Positions 24,149-32,945 of a DNA stretch of 64,000 nt are shown here, in pieces. The stretch spans positions 95,984 through 159,983 of the forward strand of contig MGTS01000021.1 in the NCBI GenBank assembly GCA_001799565.1. The letters run 5' to 3'. How positions within the stretch are numbered: position 1 is the stretch's first letter; every line of letters starts with the position of its first letter. A program made the translations under genes and the position numbers. This DNA is from Elusimicrobia bacterium GWA2_51_34. Its GTDB lineage: Bacteria > Elusimicrobiota > Elusimicrobia > Elusimicrobiales > UBA9959. The notes below the pieces were generated by a model. It saw only the letters and a list, made by a program, of their open reading frames with translations. It was not told the DNA's origin and made no database searches.

Positions 24149-24898
24149 TTACTTACGGGAAACATCTTTTTCCAGCCCGAAAAGAGCGCGTCTTATATTC
24201 AGACTGCTTTTTATTGTCCGCGCTACAAGCCTCAGCCGGTCTACAAAACAGCGGTTCCAGCTTGAGCGGCCGCGCGAACGCTCTGAAAGACTCAGCGGCA
24301 GGCGCTTTATGACAAACCCCTTTTTTTTCGCCAGCGCGTAAGCGTAAAGGTCAAGAGAAAAATCCGCCGGAGCGCCGGCCCAGTATTCAAGAAGCGAGCG
24401 GTGAAAAAGAGTGGGCTGGGCGTTTATATCCCATAGCGGAGCGGCAAAAAGCAGGGATTCAAACACGGCCATGCCGGCGGTAAAAATAGTTTCGGCAGGC
24501 GGCCTGGCGCTCCGTAAACCTTTTAGAAATATTTTTGCTTCACCCGCAAACCGTAAAGATTCCACGGCTTTCATCAGTTCAACCGGGCTGTACTGCATAT
24601 CCCCGTGCGCCCAGCCGGCGTAGCGCCCGCGGGCGGCTTTAAGGCCCTGGGTTATGCCGTAACCGTAGCCCATGTTTTCAGGCACGCTGACCACGCGCAG
24701 GAACGGGAACCTCGGCGCCAAAGCGCCGAGGATGGCGGATGAAGAATCTCCGGAGCCGTTATCCACTATTATAAGTTCAAAATCGTCCGAATCAAGAGCT
24801 CCGGCAAAGCCCGTTACCAGCGGAGTTATATTCTCTCCCTCGTTGTAGCACGGAATGACGAGGGAACAAAAAACAGGCCCTTCAGCCGATAAAACCAT
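24149..24898 (-). CDS. Family 2 glycosyltransferase
   Basis: 249 residues, GT-A fold: LVIPCYNEGENI at the N-terminus, IIVDNGSGDSS (nucleotide-sugar binding), and AHGDMQYSPVEL, equivalent to the DxD-containing metal site. It resembles the polyprenyl-phosphate sugar transferase group, but no C-terminal membrane helix is present. It overlaps the nucleotidyltransferase gene upstream by 17 bases, so both are coupled, probably in making and transferring a surface sugar. Confidence 0.88.
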   Translation of the reverse strand: MVLSAEGPVFCSLVIPCYNEGENITPLVTGFAGALDSDDFELIIVDNGSGDSSSAILGALAPRFPFLRVVSVPENMGYGYGITQGLKAARGRYAGWAHGDMQYSPVELMKAVESLRFAGEAKIFLKGLRSARPPAETIFTAGMAVFESLLFAAPLWDINAQPTLFHRSLLEYWAGAPADFSLDLYAYALAKKKGFVIKRLPLSLSERSRGRSSWNRCFVDRLRLVARTIKSSLNIRRALFGLEKDVSRK

Positions 24899-25652
24899 GG
24901 GAAGCTATCCTTTCTATATCTTCAGGCGTTCCTAGCGCGGTCATGGAGCGGACCTCATCCAGCACGAATTTTCGGCCGGCCGCTATCAGAGCGTTATAAA
25001 GCGGCGCCACATAGAATTCACCCGCTTGTCTGTCGCCGGCGGAAACGGCCTCCGAAGCCGCGTTAAAAAAATCGTCAGCGCTGGTAAAATGATAAAATCC
25101 GGTAAGAGCGTTGTTTGAGATCTGTTTTTTTTCCGCCGTCATCGCTACCGCGCCGTCCGGGCCAAGCCTGGCGAAACTCCACTTTTCATCTTTGGCGCTA
25201 AGCCTGAAAGAACCTATCACGCCGTCAAACTTCTTCGCGGGATCGGACAGTTTTTCAAGAAGAGTGTCGGAATTAAAACGCGTGTCTATATTGTAAATAG
25301 CCAGTTCCGCTCCCGCGCTCACCGCCGCTCTGGCTTTCATTACCGTTTCAGACTGGCCGCGGGTGGGAGTATCCAGCAATATTATTTCAAGCGGCGGCCG
25401 CAAGTCCGCGCCGCCGGCCAGTTTACCTAGAGAGGAATTTATAAATTCCTCAAGACCATAATCATCCTGATGAGATTTCAACGCGACAAAAACAATTTTT
25501 TTTGCCGGTTCAAGAGGCAGGCTGCGCAAAGAATGCTCAAACAGGGTGGCCCCCGCCGCGGAAATCATGTATTTTGGAAGTTTATAGCCCGCCCGCTCGA
25601 ACCTTGTGCCCAGGCCGGCCATGGCGATAACATATACAAGGTTCTTTTTCAT
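24882..25652 (-). CDS. Sugar-phosphate nucleotidyltransferase-like protein
   Basis: 256 residues. The N-terminus VIAMAGLGTRFERAGYKLPKYM carries the GLGTRF...K(L)PK signature of NTP-sugar transferases (RmlA/GlmU superfamily). YNIDTRF around residue 118 matches the metal-binding D of the fold. It would activate a sugar phosphate as a nucleotide sugar; which sugar is unknown. It is translationally coupled to the glycosyltransferase gene downstream. Confidence 0.82.
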   Translation of the reverse strand: MKKNLVYVIAMAGLGTRFERAGYKLPKYMISAAGATLFEHSLRSLPLEPAKKIVFVALKSHQDDYGLEEFINSSLGKLAGGADLRPPLEIILLDTPTRGQSETVMKARAAVSAGAELAIYNIDTRFNSDTLLEKLSDPAKKFDGVIGSFRLSAKDEKWSFARLGPDGAVAMTAEKKQISNNALTGFYHFTSADDFFNAASEAVSAGDRQAGEFYVAPLYNALIAAGRKFVLDEVRSMTALGTPEDIERIASHGFIG

Positions 25653-25727
25653 CTCACCCGCGCCTCAAACCATGAGCACAGCGGCAAAACGGCAAAGAGG
25701 CCCGCAGCTCCGCCATTTTGCACTTCT

Positions 25728-27029
25728 CTATAACAGTTCCGCCACCAGGGACGCCAGCTGGCTGCGCTCGGTTTTGATGAACGTCAGATGGCCGTAAAGC
25801 TTCTGGCCGCGCATCCGGTCCACTATGTAAGTGAGGCCGTTTGAGGCGATGTCTAGGTATGGGTTGTCTATCTGGTACGGGTCGCCGGTCACAACCACCT
25901 TGGTACCCTCGCCGGCGCGGCTTAGTATGGTTTTAATTTCATGCGGGCTCAGGTTCTGGGCGTCATCTACCAGTATGAATTGCTTCGGCAGCGAACGGCC
26001 GCGGATATGGCTGACCGAGGCTATTTCAATTTTTTCGTTCTGCAGGAGATACTCAAACTTCTGCATGGAATCGTCCTGGTGGCGCTTGTCCATTATTATC
26101 TCAAGGTTGTCGTAAATGGCGCCCATCCAGGTGGAAAGTTTTTCTTCTTTGGTGCCCGGCAGAAAACCTATGTCGCGCCCCACCGGCACCACGGAACGGC
26201 AGATAACCAGCCGCTTGTAAATATTGTCGTCCACCGCCTTCTGTAAACCGCAGGCCAGCGAGATAAGCGTTTTGCCCGTACCCGCCGTGCCTATAAGAGT
26301 TACCAGTTTTACATTGTCGTCAAGCAACAGTTCCATGGCGCAGCGCTGTTCCTTGTTTATGGGCCTGATGCCCCAGGGGGCGGGTTCCGGGTTAAGAGCC
26401 CTTATTACCGACATGTCGGCCGGATCACAACGGCCCATGGCTGTTTTTTTGGGGTCTTCCTTGGCCCTCAAAAGAACGAACTCATTAGGCGCCAGTTCCT
26501 CCGAATCGTTTTTAACCGATTTGTCCTTGTAAAATTTGTCTATTACGGAGGAGCTGACCTCCCTGGAACTCAGGCCAGGATAAAGCTCGTCCACCTTTAC
26601 CTTGCCTGCCTCATAATCCTCGGCCTTTATACCCACAGCGTCGGATTTCAGGCGCAGGTTGATATCCTTGGTGACAAGCACCACATTGTTTTTTTCCTTG
26701 GCGAACCAGAACGCGGTGTTCAGGATGCGGTCATCCATCTCGTTGAGTTTAAATTCCGGCGGAAGCACCTGTTGGTGATCCAGTTCTATTTTCAATATGC
26801 CGCCGCTTTCAAGTTTAACCCCCACGTTAAGCTTTCCTTTGGCGCGATACGCGTCCAGGCGGCGCGAAACCACGCGAGCGCTTTTACCCCGTTCGTCGCC
26901 CGCGGTTTTAAAAGTGTCCAGCTCCTGCAGAACGGAAATAGGTATGACGACTATATTATCGTCAAATTTGGTAAAGGAAAGCGGATCATGGATAAGCACA
27001 TTGGTATCGAGGATATAAGTTTTTTTCAT
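25728..27029 (-). CDS. PhoH-family ATPase with N-terminal PIN nuclease domain (PhoH2/YlaK type)
   Basis: 433 residues. The PIN domain (residues 1-130) opens YILDTNVLIHDP and later LVTKDINLR, giving the acidic active-site residues. The PhoH domain has Walker A GTAGTGKTLIS near residue 247 and Walker B ILVDDAQNLS. PhoH2 proteins are RNA helicase/RNase enzymes. The ATG at 27029 is preferred because it begins the conserved MKKTYILDTN; an upstream ATG at 27047 adds six residues. A good promoter is at 27074-27101. Confidence 0.92.
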   Translation of the reverse strand: MKKTYILDTNVLIHDPLSFTKFDDNIVVIPISVLQELDTFKTAGDERGKSARVVSRRLDAYRAKGKLNVGVKLESGGILKIELDHQQVLPPEFKLNEMDDRILNTAFWFAKEKNNVVLVTKDINLRLKSDAVGIKAEDYEAGKVKVDELYPGLSSREVSSSVIDKFYKDKSVKNDSEELAPNEFVLLRAKEDPKKTAMGRCDPADMSVIRALNPEPAPWGIRPINKEQRCAMELLLDDNVKLVTLIGTAGTGKTLISLACGLQKAVDDNIYKRLVICRSVVPVGRDIGFLPGTKEEKLSTWMGAIYDNLEIIMDKRHQDDSMQKFEYLLQNEKIEIASVSHIRGRSLPKQFILVDDAQNLSPHEIKTILSRAGEGTKVVVTGDPYQIDNPYLDIASNGLTYIVDRMRGQKLYGHLTFIKTERSQLASLVAELL

Positions 27030-27073
27030 TATAATATTCCCTTTCATTAACAGACTTCGCGTTGGTAAGTGAA

Positions 27074-27101
27074 ATTATAATCTATTTGCGCTTAAAAGCA
27101 A
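27074..27101 (-). promoter_or_regulatory. Promoter of the PhoH-family gene
   Basis: On the minus strand TTGCTT, 16 bases, TATAAT. The leader to the ATG at 27029 would be about 38 bases. Confidence 0.55.
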
Positions 27102-27294
27102 AACATTTATCCCGACTCTAACCCCGCGGCGGGGAAAACCGCGCGCAAAATTTGTATACTACCCTTTCGCAAGCCGCGCGCACAAAAGACAATATGCACT
27201 TGGAAGAGATCATTATCCCACTTTCGTTTTTTGCCTCCTGGCGGACGCGCAGAAACCATTTACGGTCATTATCAGATTCTTTATGTGGTTTAAA

Positions 27295-29856
27295 ATGAAA
27301 AAGCGCATATTATTCCTGTTTGTAATCTCCGCCTTCACTTCCTTCTCCGCCGCGCAGGGAACGCCGGACCCGGCCGCGACAACAGTCTCCACCGGCGCCC
27401 CGGCCTCTCCCGCTTCCGCGGCCTCCCAGCCGGTTCCCGCGCCCTCCGCCCCGGTTCCTGTCGGGGTATCCACGCAACCCCCCGCCGCGCAGCCGGTCAC
27501 GGACAGTCCGCCTAAGGCGGAACAGGCCAATGGCGCAACCGCCGTCCCGGCCCTCCCCGGTCTCACCGGCCTCCCCCCCGGTGAAACGACAGCGGAGAAA
27601 AACAAAGGCCCATGGGAAGTGCGTGAGACCGCCGTGAAAGGGACCGTTAATGTAAAACCGAAGGTGGTCCTTAAAACCGGGAAGGCAAAAAAAGGCGCGC
27701 TTTATTATTCCGACTATGTGAATTCCGACATTGAGGCCATTCTAGGCCTTGGCAGCATGGAAAAAGTCTCGGTGGATATAGCAGAAATACCCGATATGCC
27801 CTCGGCGGAGAAGTTCCGCGCCCTTTCGGCCTCAAGCGTTACGGCGCGCATTACATATATCATCTCGGAAAAACCGATGATAAAAACAATAACGTTTAAA
27901 GGCAACAAGGGACTTTCAAAATCCTCGGTAAAAGACGAGATGTCGCTGAAAGAAAAAGATTTTTTTGACGAACTGAAAATAAGGGAAGATCTGATAAAAA
28001 TAACGGACAAATATCATGAAAAGGGCTTCATAGACGCTAAGGCTGATTATGAAGTCCTTTACGACACGGCCGCGCGCTTTTGTTTTCTTACTGTGTCGGT
28101 AAGCGAGGGCAAAAAGGCCAGGGTGGCCGAAGTAAAACTTGAGGGGGCCGGGGCGTTTAAACCGAAGAAGCTGATAAAAAAACTGAAAAACCGCCCGAAA
28201 AAGATTTATTCCCCCCAGGATTTTGACGCCGACCTTAAGATTTTAGAGACCTATTATAAGAACAACGGTTATAGCGACTTTAAAATAGCCTCTTCTTCCG
28301 TGTCGTTCAACGAGGACAGAAGCAGGGTTTTTATACGCCTTGACCTGATTGAAGGCGCGCGCCAGCGCTTCGGCCGCACCTATTTTTCCGGCAATACGGT
28401 TTATCTTTCAAAAGACCTTCTGACGGCCGTGGAATACCGCCAAGGAAAGCTTTTTAACCAGACCCGTTTCGAAGATACCCTGCGCGGCCTGCATGATAAA
28501 TACGCGGACAAGGGTTATCTGAAAGCCCAGATAATGCCCCAAAAAGTGCCGAACGACAAAACCGCGGAGCTTGATATTGAGTTTGCGATTACCGAGAACA
28601 ATCCGATATACGTTGATCACATAGACGTGGAAGGCAACAAGGCCACAAAAACCCATGTGTTGAGGCGTGAAATAACGCAAAAAGAGGGAAAAGTTTTCAG
28701 TTCCTCAAAAATACGGCGCAGCCAGGAAAGGATTTTCAACCTGGGTTTTATAGACGACGTCAGCCCCGTAATAAACCCCACCCCCGACCCCGACAAAGTG
28801 GACCTGGTTTTTGACGTCACCGAGGGCAAACCCGGAATGCTTACCGCCGGCGCCGGCATCTCCTCCGTGGACGGACTGGTGGGAACGCTCTCCCTCCAGC
28901 ACCTGAACCTTTTAGGACGGGCCTACAAAACCTCCCTGTCCTGGAATTTCGGCAAAAGAGTGCAGGATTTTTACATAAGCTGGTCTACACCCTGGGTGGG
29001 AGAGCACCCCACAACTCTTGGCGTGGACATTTTCAACACCCGCCGCTACAGGCCATACCGCGAATCTATTTCAGCCTATACCGAAAAACGCACCGGCGGC
29101 AAAGTAACGCTGGCCCCCAGGTTCCAGAACGACAAATATACCCTTACCACCTCCTACACCTACGAGAAGGTGCGCATTTCAGACGTTGCCGACATTTACA
29201 GCGATGAGCTTACCGAGGGGACCAGCATTACTTCCTCTATCTACGTGGAAATAGCGCGCGACACCAGGGATAACATCTGGGATCCCACCCGCGGTTCACG
29301 CATAGGGCTGGGGCTTGATTTTACCGGCGGCCCGCTTATGGGGGATGTGAATTATTACAAACCCAGCCTGACCTCAAGCTACAACCTTAAGCTTTTCTCC
29401 ATAGATGATTATCCGTTCGTGCTGGCGGTCTCAAACCGTCTCGGCTACGCGGCGCGTTTCGGTTCCACCCGCAGCCTGCCTGTGTATGAGCGCTATTTCA
29501 TCGGCGGAGCCGACACCATAAGAGGCTACAACAACAACGGCCAGATCGGGCCCCCCAACGGCGGCAGGGTTTATGACGTGATGAATATTGAATTCAAAAT
29601 CCCGCTGGCCAGAGAGCGCAAGCGCACCATAGTTCAATGGGCCTTTTTCTTTGACGTGGGTAATTCCTGGGAGAAATTCAACGATGTGACACTGCGCAGC
29701 GGAACGGGTGTAACCAACCTGAAAGCGGGAGCGGGCTTCGGCCTGCGTTTTACCACGCCCGCCTTCCCCATAAGGCTTGACTGGGGCTACGGCTTTAACC
29801 ACAAGCCGGGCGAACAGCTTTCGGATATTTATTTTACGCTGGGAAATTTGTTTTAG
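27295..29856 (+). CDS. bamA: Outer-membrane protein assembly factor BamA (Omp85)
   Basis: 853 residues: signal peptide (MKKRILFLFVISAFTSFSAA), a Pro/Ala/Ser-rich linker of about 80 residues, then POTRA domains (about 130-540; for example ITFKGNKGLSKSSVKDEM, FSGNTVYLSKDLL, IDVEGNKATKTHVLRREI), and a 16-strand barrel with YFIGGADTIRGY, the lid-lock motif of Omp85. It ends in Phe. It inserts beta-barrel proteins in the outer membrane. Codons 68-78 (VTDSPPKAEQA) are a P2-related repeat. ompH and the lpx genes follow on the same strand. Confidence 0.95.
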   Translation: MKKRILFLFVISAFTSFSAAQGTPDPAATTVSTGAPASPASAASQPVPAPSAPVPVGVSTQPPAAQPVTDSPPKAEQANGATAVPALPGLTGLPPGETTAEKNKGPWEVRETAVKGTVNVKPKVVLKTGKAKKGALYYSDYVNSDIEAILGLGSMEKVSVDIAEIPDMPSAEKFRALSASSVTARITYIISEKPMIKTITFKGNKGLSKSSVKDEMSLKEKDFFDELKIREDLIKITDKYHEKGFIDAKADYEVLYDTAARFCFLTVSVSEGKKARVAEVKLEGAGAFKPKKLIKKLKNRPKKIYSPQDFDADLKILETYYKNNGYSDFKIASSSVSFNEDRSRVFIRLDLIEGARQRFGRTYFSGNTVYLSKDLLTAVEYRQGKLFNQTRFEDTLRGLHDKYADKGYLKAQIMPQKVPNDKTAELDIEFAITENNPIYVDHIDVEGNKATKTHVLRREITQKEGKVFSSSKIRRSQERIFNLGFIDDVSPVINPTPDPDKVDLVFDVTEGKPGMLTAGAGISSVDGLVGTLSLQHLNLLGRAYKTSLSWNFGKRVQDFYISWSTPWVGEHPTTLGVDIFNTRRYRPYRESISAYTEKRTGGKVTLAPRFQNDKYTLTTSYTYEKVRISDVADIYSDELTEGTSITSSIYVEIARDTRDNIWDPTRGSRIGLGLDFTGGPLMGDVNYYKPSLTSSYNLKLFSIDDYPFVLAVSNRLGYAARFGSTRSLPVYERYFIGGADTIRGYNNNGQIGPPNGGRVYDVMNIEFKIPLARERKRTIVQWAFFFDVGNSWEKFNDVTLRSGTGVTNLKAGAGFGLRFTTPAFPIRLDWGYGFNHKPGEQLSDIYFTLGNLF
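27496..27528 (+). repeat. P2-related 33-nt repeat inside bamA
   Basis: Thirty of 33 positions match the intergenic copy at 6987-7019. It is read in the same frame as the P2 copies in ompH and the 47097 gene (V-x-D-S...PPKA) and lies in the linker after the signal peptide. Confidence 0.85.
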
Positions 29857-29892
29857 GGGACTTGAGGGTTAAAAGACCGGAGGATTAGTGGT

Positions 29893-30801
29893 ATGAAGAA
29901 GATTTTTTTTGTGCTCCTTCTGGCAGCCGCGGCGCCGGCAGCGGCGCTGGAACTTTCGCTTGAGGAGAACAAGGGCGAGTCCGGCACCATCGGTTATGTT
30001 GATATAGACCGGGTTTTCAAAGAATTTTCCGGCACCTCAAATGCCCGGGATGAATTTTTGGCCGAGATAAAGGCGAAGGAAGATTCCCTGAACCTTAAAA
30101 AACAGGCTATTTTTTCGCTTAAAGCCGACATCGCTAAATTAAAACAGGAGCGCGAATTCGCCCTTACCTTACCGGGCCTGATGCGCCAGGCCGAGGAAAT
30201 ATCCGCCGCGGCGGCCGCCAGTGTCGCTAGCGTAAGCGCTGGGTCGCCGCTTTCAACCGGTGCGGTTAAGGCGGACATCCCGGCCGGCATTTCCACGCAA
30301 ACCGCCGCCATTCAACCTTCAACAGGACCGGCACTGATGAATCCTTCTGCCAGTGTCTCAGTCGCGGACAGCGCCAGTGGCCCGCGTCCGCCTAAGGCGG
30401 ACAGTGTCTCAAGCGGAGCGTCCGCGGCGCTGCCGTCCGGCCTGCCGGGCATGGCAGGCATTGACATGCCGGGGATAAGCCGCGTGCCGGCCAGTTACTT
30501 CAAATTTTCCGTTTCCACCTCAGCAGCCGAAATTGACTCGGCCATAGCCGCAAAAGAAACGGACCTCGCGAAAAAGCAGGAAGCTCTGCGCCTGGCCCAA
30601 CGCCAGGCCGAGCGGGAGCTGCTGGAATATGAAACCGGGAAAAGCGAGATGATACTCGGCAGGATTTACATTGCCCTTAAAGAACTTGCCGTTAAAGAAG
30701 GCGTAAGCGTGGTAGTGGACAAACGAACCATCCTGTTCGGCCACGCGGCCGTTGACCTGACCGGCAAGCTGATCAAGAACCTTGAGGAAAGCCCGATATG
30801 A
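29893..30801 (+). CDS. OmpH/Skp-family periplasmic chaperone with a large low-complexity insertion
   Basis: 302 residues, against about 160-180 for usual Skp/OmpH. Signal peptide MKKIFFVLLLAAAAPAAA; then GYVDIDRVFKEFSG, the family's opening motif, and a coiled-coil arm (residues about 45-95). A Ser/Ala/Pro-rich stretch (about 95-205) interrupts the chain, including a 50-nt P2 element at residues 157-173. The second coiled coil (about 210-255) and the closing VSVVVDKRTILFGHAAVDLT follow. It would carry nascent outer-membrane proteins to BamA. Its stop overlaps the lpxD start (ATGA). Confidence 0.87.
   Translation: MKKIFFVLLLAAAAPAAALELSLEENKGESGTIGYVDIDRVFKEFSGTSNARDEFLAEIKAKEDSLNLKKQAIFSLKADIAKLKQEREFALTLPGLMRQAEEISAAAAASVASVSAGSPLSTGAVKADIPAGISTQTAAIQPSTGPALMNPSASVSVADSASGPRPPKADSVSSGASAALPSGLPGMAGIDMPGISRVPASYFKFSVSTSAAEIDSAIAAKETDLAKKQEALRLAQRQAERELLEYETGKSEMILGRIYIALKELAVKEGVSVVVDKRTILFGHAAVDLTGKLIKNLEESPI
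30361..30410 (+). repeat. P2 element (50 nt) inside ompH
   Basis: Encodes VADSASGPRPPKADSV in the gene's frame. Contains the palindrome GTCCGCCTAAGGCGGAC. A perfect 10-bp direct repeat CAGTGTCTCA lies at 30351-30360 and again at 30402-30411, at the edges of the element. Related copies: 23992-24041 (47/50) and 47611-47660 (45/50). Confidence 0.92.
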
Positions 30802-31841
30802 AACTGACGCCTGAAGCCGTGGCGGAACTCACCGGAGGCGAACTGTCAGGCCCCCGTGAAAGTTTTAAAATAACCGGGGCGGCCACGCTTGAAAAAGCCG
30901 GGCCCGGAGACCTGGCGTTCCTCGCGGACCCGAAACACACTCTTCTCGCCGCCCGCTCAAACGCGGGATGCCTGCTCGCCGGCCCCAATGAGGAGCAGGC
31001 TCTGAAAAATTTCAAGGGAACGCTGATTTTAGTTAAAAATCCGAAACTCGCTTTTGCCCTGGCGCTTACGGCTTTGGAGCGTGAACTGCGCCCGACTAAG
31101 ACGGACTTTCAGCACTCCTCGGCTGTTGTAAGCATAACGGCGCGGCTTGGAAAAGATATTTACATCGGCCCTTTGGCCGTTATTGAAGACTACGCCGTTA
31201 TAGGCGACGGCGCCTGCATCGGCGCTCAATGCTTTGTGGGCGCGAAAGCAAAAATAGGCCCCAATACCCGCCTTTACCCGGGCGTGAAAGTACTGGACAA
31301 CTGTGAAATAGGAGAACGCTGCATCCTGCACGCCGGAGCTGTTGTAGGGGCGGACGGCTACGGCTACACAAGCGACGGCGGACTGCATAAGAAAATCCCC
31401 CAGCTGGGCAGGGTAATTGTGGGCTCCGATGTTGAAATAGGAGCCAACTCAACCATAGACAGAGCGGCTCTTGACGCCACTGTGATAGGCGACGGGACAA
31501 AAATTGACAACCTGGTGCACCTGGCTCACAATGTAAGAGTGGGGAAGAACTGCCTTATAATGGCGCAGACAGGCGTGGCGGGATCAGCCGCCATAGGCGA
31601 CAGCGCGATAATAGCCGGACAGGTCGCTATCTCCGACCATGTAACGATAGGCGAAAATACGGTGGTAATGGGTAAAACCGGAGTTATCTCGGATTTGGGC
31701 CCGAATCAGATAGTTTTCGGACACCTGGCAAGACCCCGGGCGCAGGCCATGAGAATAGAGGCCATTCTTTCAAACCTTCCGAAAATGCACGCAGCCATCC
31801 ACAAAATAAAAAAACACCTGGGCCTGCAGGAAAAAGGGTAG
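30798..31841 (+). CDS. lpxD: UDP-3-O-acylglucosamine N-acyltransferase
   Basis: 347 residues. N-terminal uridine-binding domain (about 1-100), then a left-handed beta-helix of hexapeptide repeats (IGPLAVIEDYAVIGDGACIG and following). NLVHLAHNVRVGKNCLI contains the catalytic His of LpxD, and the C-terminal helix ends QAMRIEAILSNLPKM. It adds the second acyl chain in lipid A synthesis using acyl-ACP. Coupled to ompH by a 4-base overlap, the usual bamA-ompH-lpxD order of diderms. Confidence 0.96.
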   Translation: MKLTPEAVAELTGGELSGPRESFKITGAATLEKAGPGDLAFLADPKHTLLAARSNAGCLLAGPNEEQALKNFKGTLILVKNPKLAFALALTALERELRPTKTDFQHSSAVVSITARLGKDIYIGPLAVIEDYAVIGDGACIGAQCFVGAKAKIGPNTRLYPGVKVLDNCEIGERCILHAGAVVGADGYGYTSDGGLHKKIPQLGRVIVGSDVEIGANSTIDRAALDATVIGDGTKIDNLVHLAHNVRVGKNCLIMAQTGVAGSAAIGDSAIIAGQVAISDHVTIGENTVVMGKTGVISDLGPNQIVFGHLARPRAQAMRIEAILSNLPKMHAAIHKIKKHLGLQEKG

Positions 31842-31895
31842 AGGGTTCAGGGGAGAGGGTGCAGAAATAAGAAACTCCTTTACCCTATACCCTGT
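31842..31895. repeat. P4 word palindrome (AGGGT words)
   Basis: Left arm of AGGGTTC/AGGGGAGAGGGT words, loop with GAAATAAGAAACTCC, right arm TACCCTATACCCT. The loop and part of the left arm match 13992-14045 in inverted orientation. It fills the lpxD-lpxC spacer. Confidence 0.65.
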
Positions 31896-31903
31896 TAATT
31901 TTG

Positions 31904-32761
31904 ATGCTAAGAAAAACGATAAAAGAACCCGTAACTCTTGAGGGCATAGGCCTGCACAAGGGGTCGCCTTCCCGGGTAACCTTTCTGCCTGCCGGAGCTG
32001 CGTCAGGCCTACGCTTTATAAGCCCCCTTTTTACGGCCCCTATCCCGGCGCGTCTTGAAAATGTAACCGGCACGGCGCGCGGCACTAATATCGGCGACGG
32101 AAAAACCGTCATTTACACTGTTGAGCATTTGCTTTCCGCCGCGGCCGGCCTTGGCATTGACGATCTGGATATTGAAATTTCGGGCTGCGAACCTCCGGCC
32201 ATGGACGGTTCGGCCCTGCCATTTGCCAACGCCCTGCTTCGTGCCGGCCTGGCTGAGAAACCCGGCACCAGTCGATCGCGCGCCCGCCTGACCGCGCCGG
32301 TGGAATTTTCAAAAGACGCAACACGCTACCGCGCGGCGCCCTCTGCTTGCGGCGCGTCCTTCAGGCTGGTTTATGACTACCCGCACCGGCTGGTGGGCAG
32401 GCAGGAGGTGGAATTTTGCCTTTCACCGGAAGTCTACCTCAGGGAAATAGCCCCGGCGCGCACCTTCGCCTTCAGCCATGAAATAAAGGCCCTTAAAGCG
32501 GCAGGCCTCGCTTTGGGCGGTTCCCTTGAGAACGCGGTGGTAATAAACGAAAATGAAATAACGGCTCTCAACGGCTTGCGCTTTGCTGATGAATTCGCCC
32601 GGCACAAACTGCTTGACCTTATAGGCGACCTGGCGCTGACGGGTCTGTTGTTTGAAGAACTTAGCATTGAAACCGAACGCCCGGGCCACGCGGGCAATAT
32701 TAATTTTGCTAAACTGTTAACAGCTCATAGCGCTTTGCGCGATGAGCGCCATAAGCCGTAA
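31904..32761 (+). CDS. lpxC: UDP-3-O-acyl-N-acetylglucosamine deacetylase
   Basis: 285 residues. LpxC landmarks: LEGIGLHKGSP, VEHLLSAAAGLGIDDLDIE (first zinc His), CEPPAMDGSALPF, ARTFAFSHEI and FARHKLLDLIGDLAL (second zinc His and Asp). It is the committed zinc-dependent step of lipid A synthesis and stands alone, not fused to FabZ as in some phyla. The ATG at 31904 has no visible ribosome site; a P4 element immediately precedes it. The last codons run into the next P4 element. Confidence 0.95.
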   Translation: MLRKTIKEPVTLEGIGLHKGSPSRVTFLPAGAASGLRFISPLFTAPIPARLENVTGTARGTNIGDGKTVIYTVEHLLSAAAGLGIDDLDIEISGCEPPAMDGSALPFANALLRAGLAEKPGTSRSRARLTAPVEFSKDATRYRAAPSACGASFRLVYDYPHRLVGRQEVEFCLSPEVYLREIAPARTFAFSHEIKALKAAGLALGGSLENAVVINENEITALNGLRFADEFARHKLLDLIGDLALTGLLFEELSIETERPGHAGNINFAKLLTAHSALRDERHKP

Positions 32762-32940
32762 ATTTTGATACGGCTATTGCCATAGGCCTTAAGGGCGCCG
32801 CGCCCGCCATAAGCCATATGCTTTAGGCCATAGTTATAAGGAAACTCCGAAAAAGCATATGGCCTACAGTCTAACGCGTATGGCGTTTTTCTGCCTATGG
32901 CGCATGGCTTATGGCAGGCAATGTTCAATTGATAAGGCTA
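32748..32940. repeat. P4 word palindrome (CATAAGCC/CATAGGCC words)
   Basis: Words such as GCCATAAGCC, GCCATAGGCC and GCCATATG in the left arm; their complements (CATATGGCC, TATGGCGTTTTTCTGCC, GGCTTATGGC) in the right arm, around an A-rich centre (AAGGAAACTCC). It spans the end of lpxC and the lpxC-fabZ spacer. The same vocabulary is used at 41704-41834 and 53215-53355. Confidence 0.8.
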
Positions 32941-32945
32941 TTATT

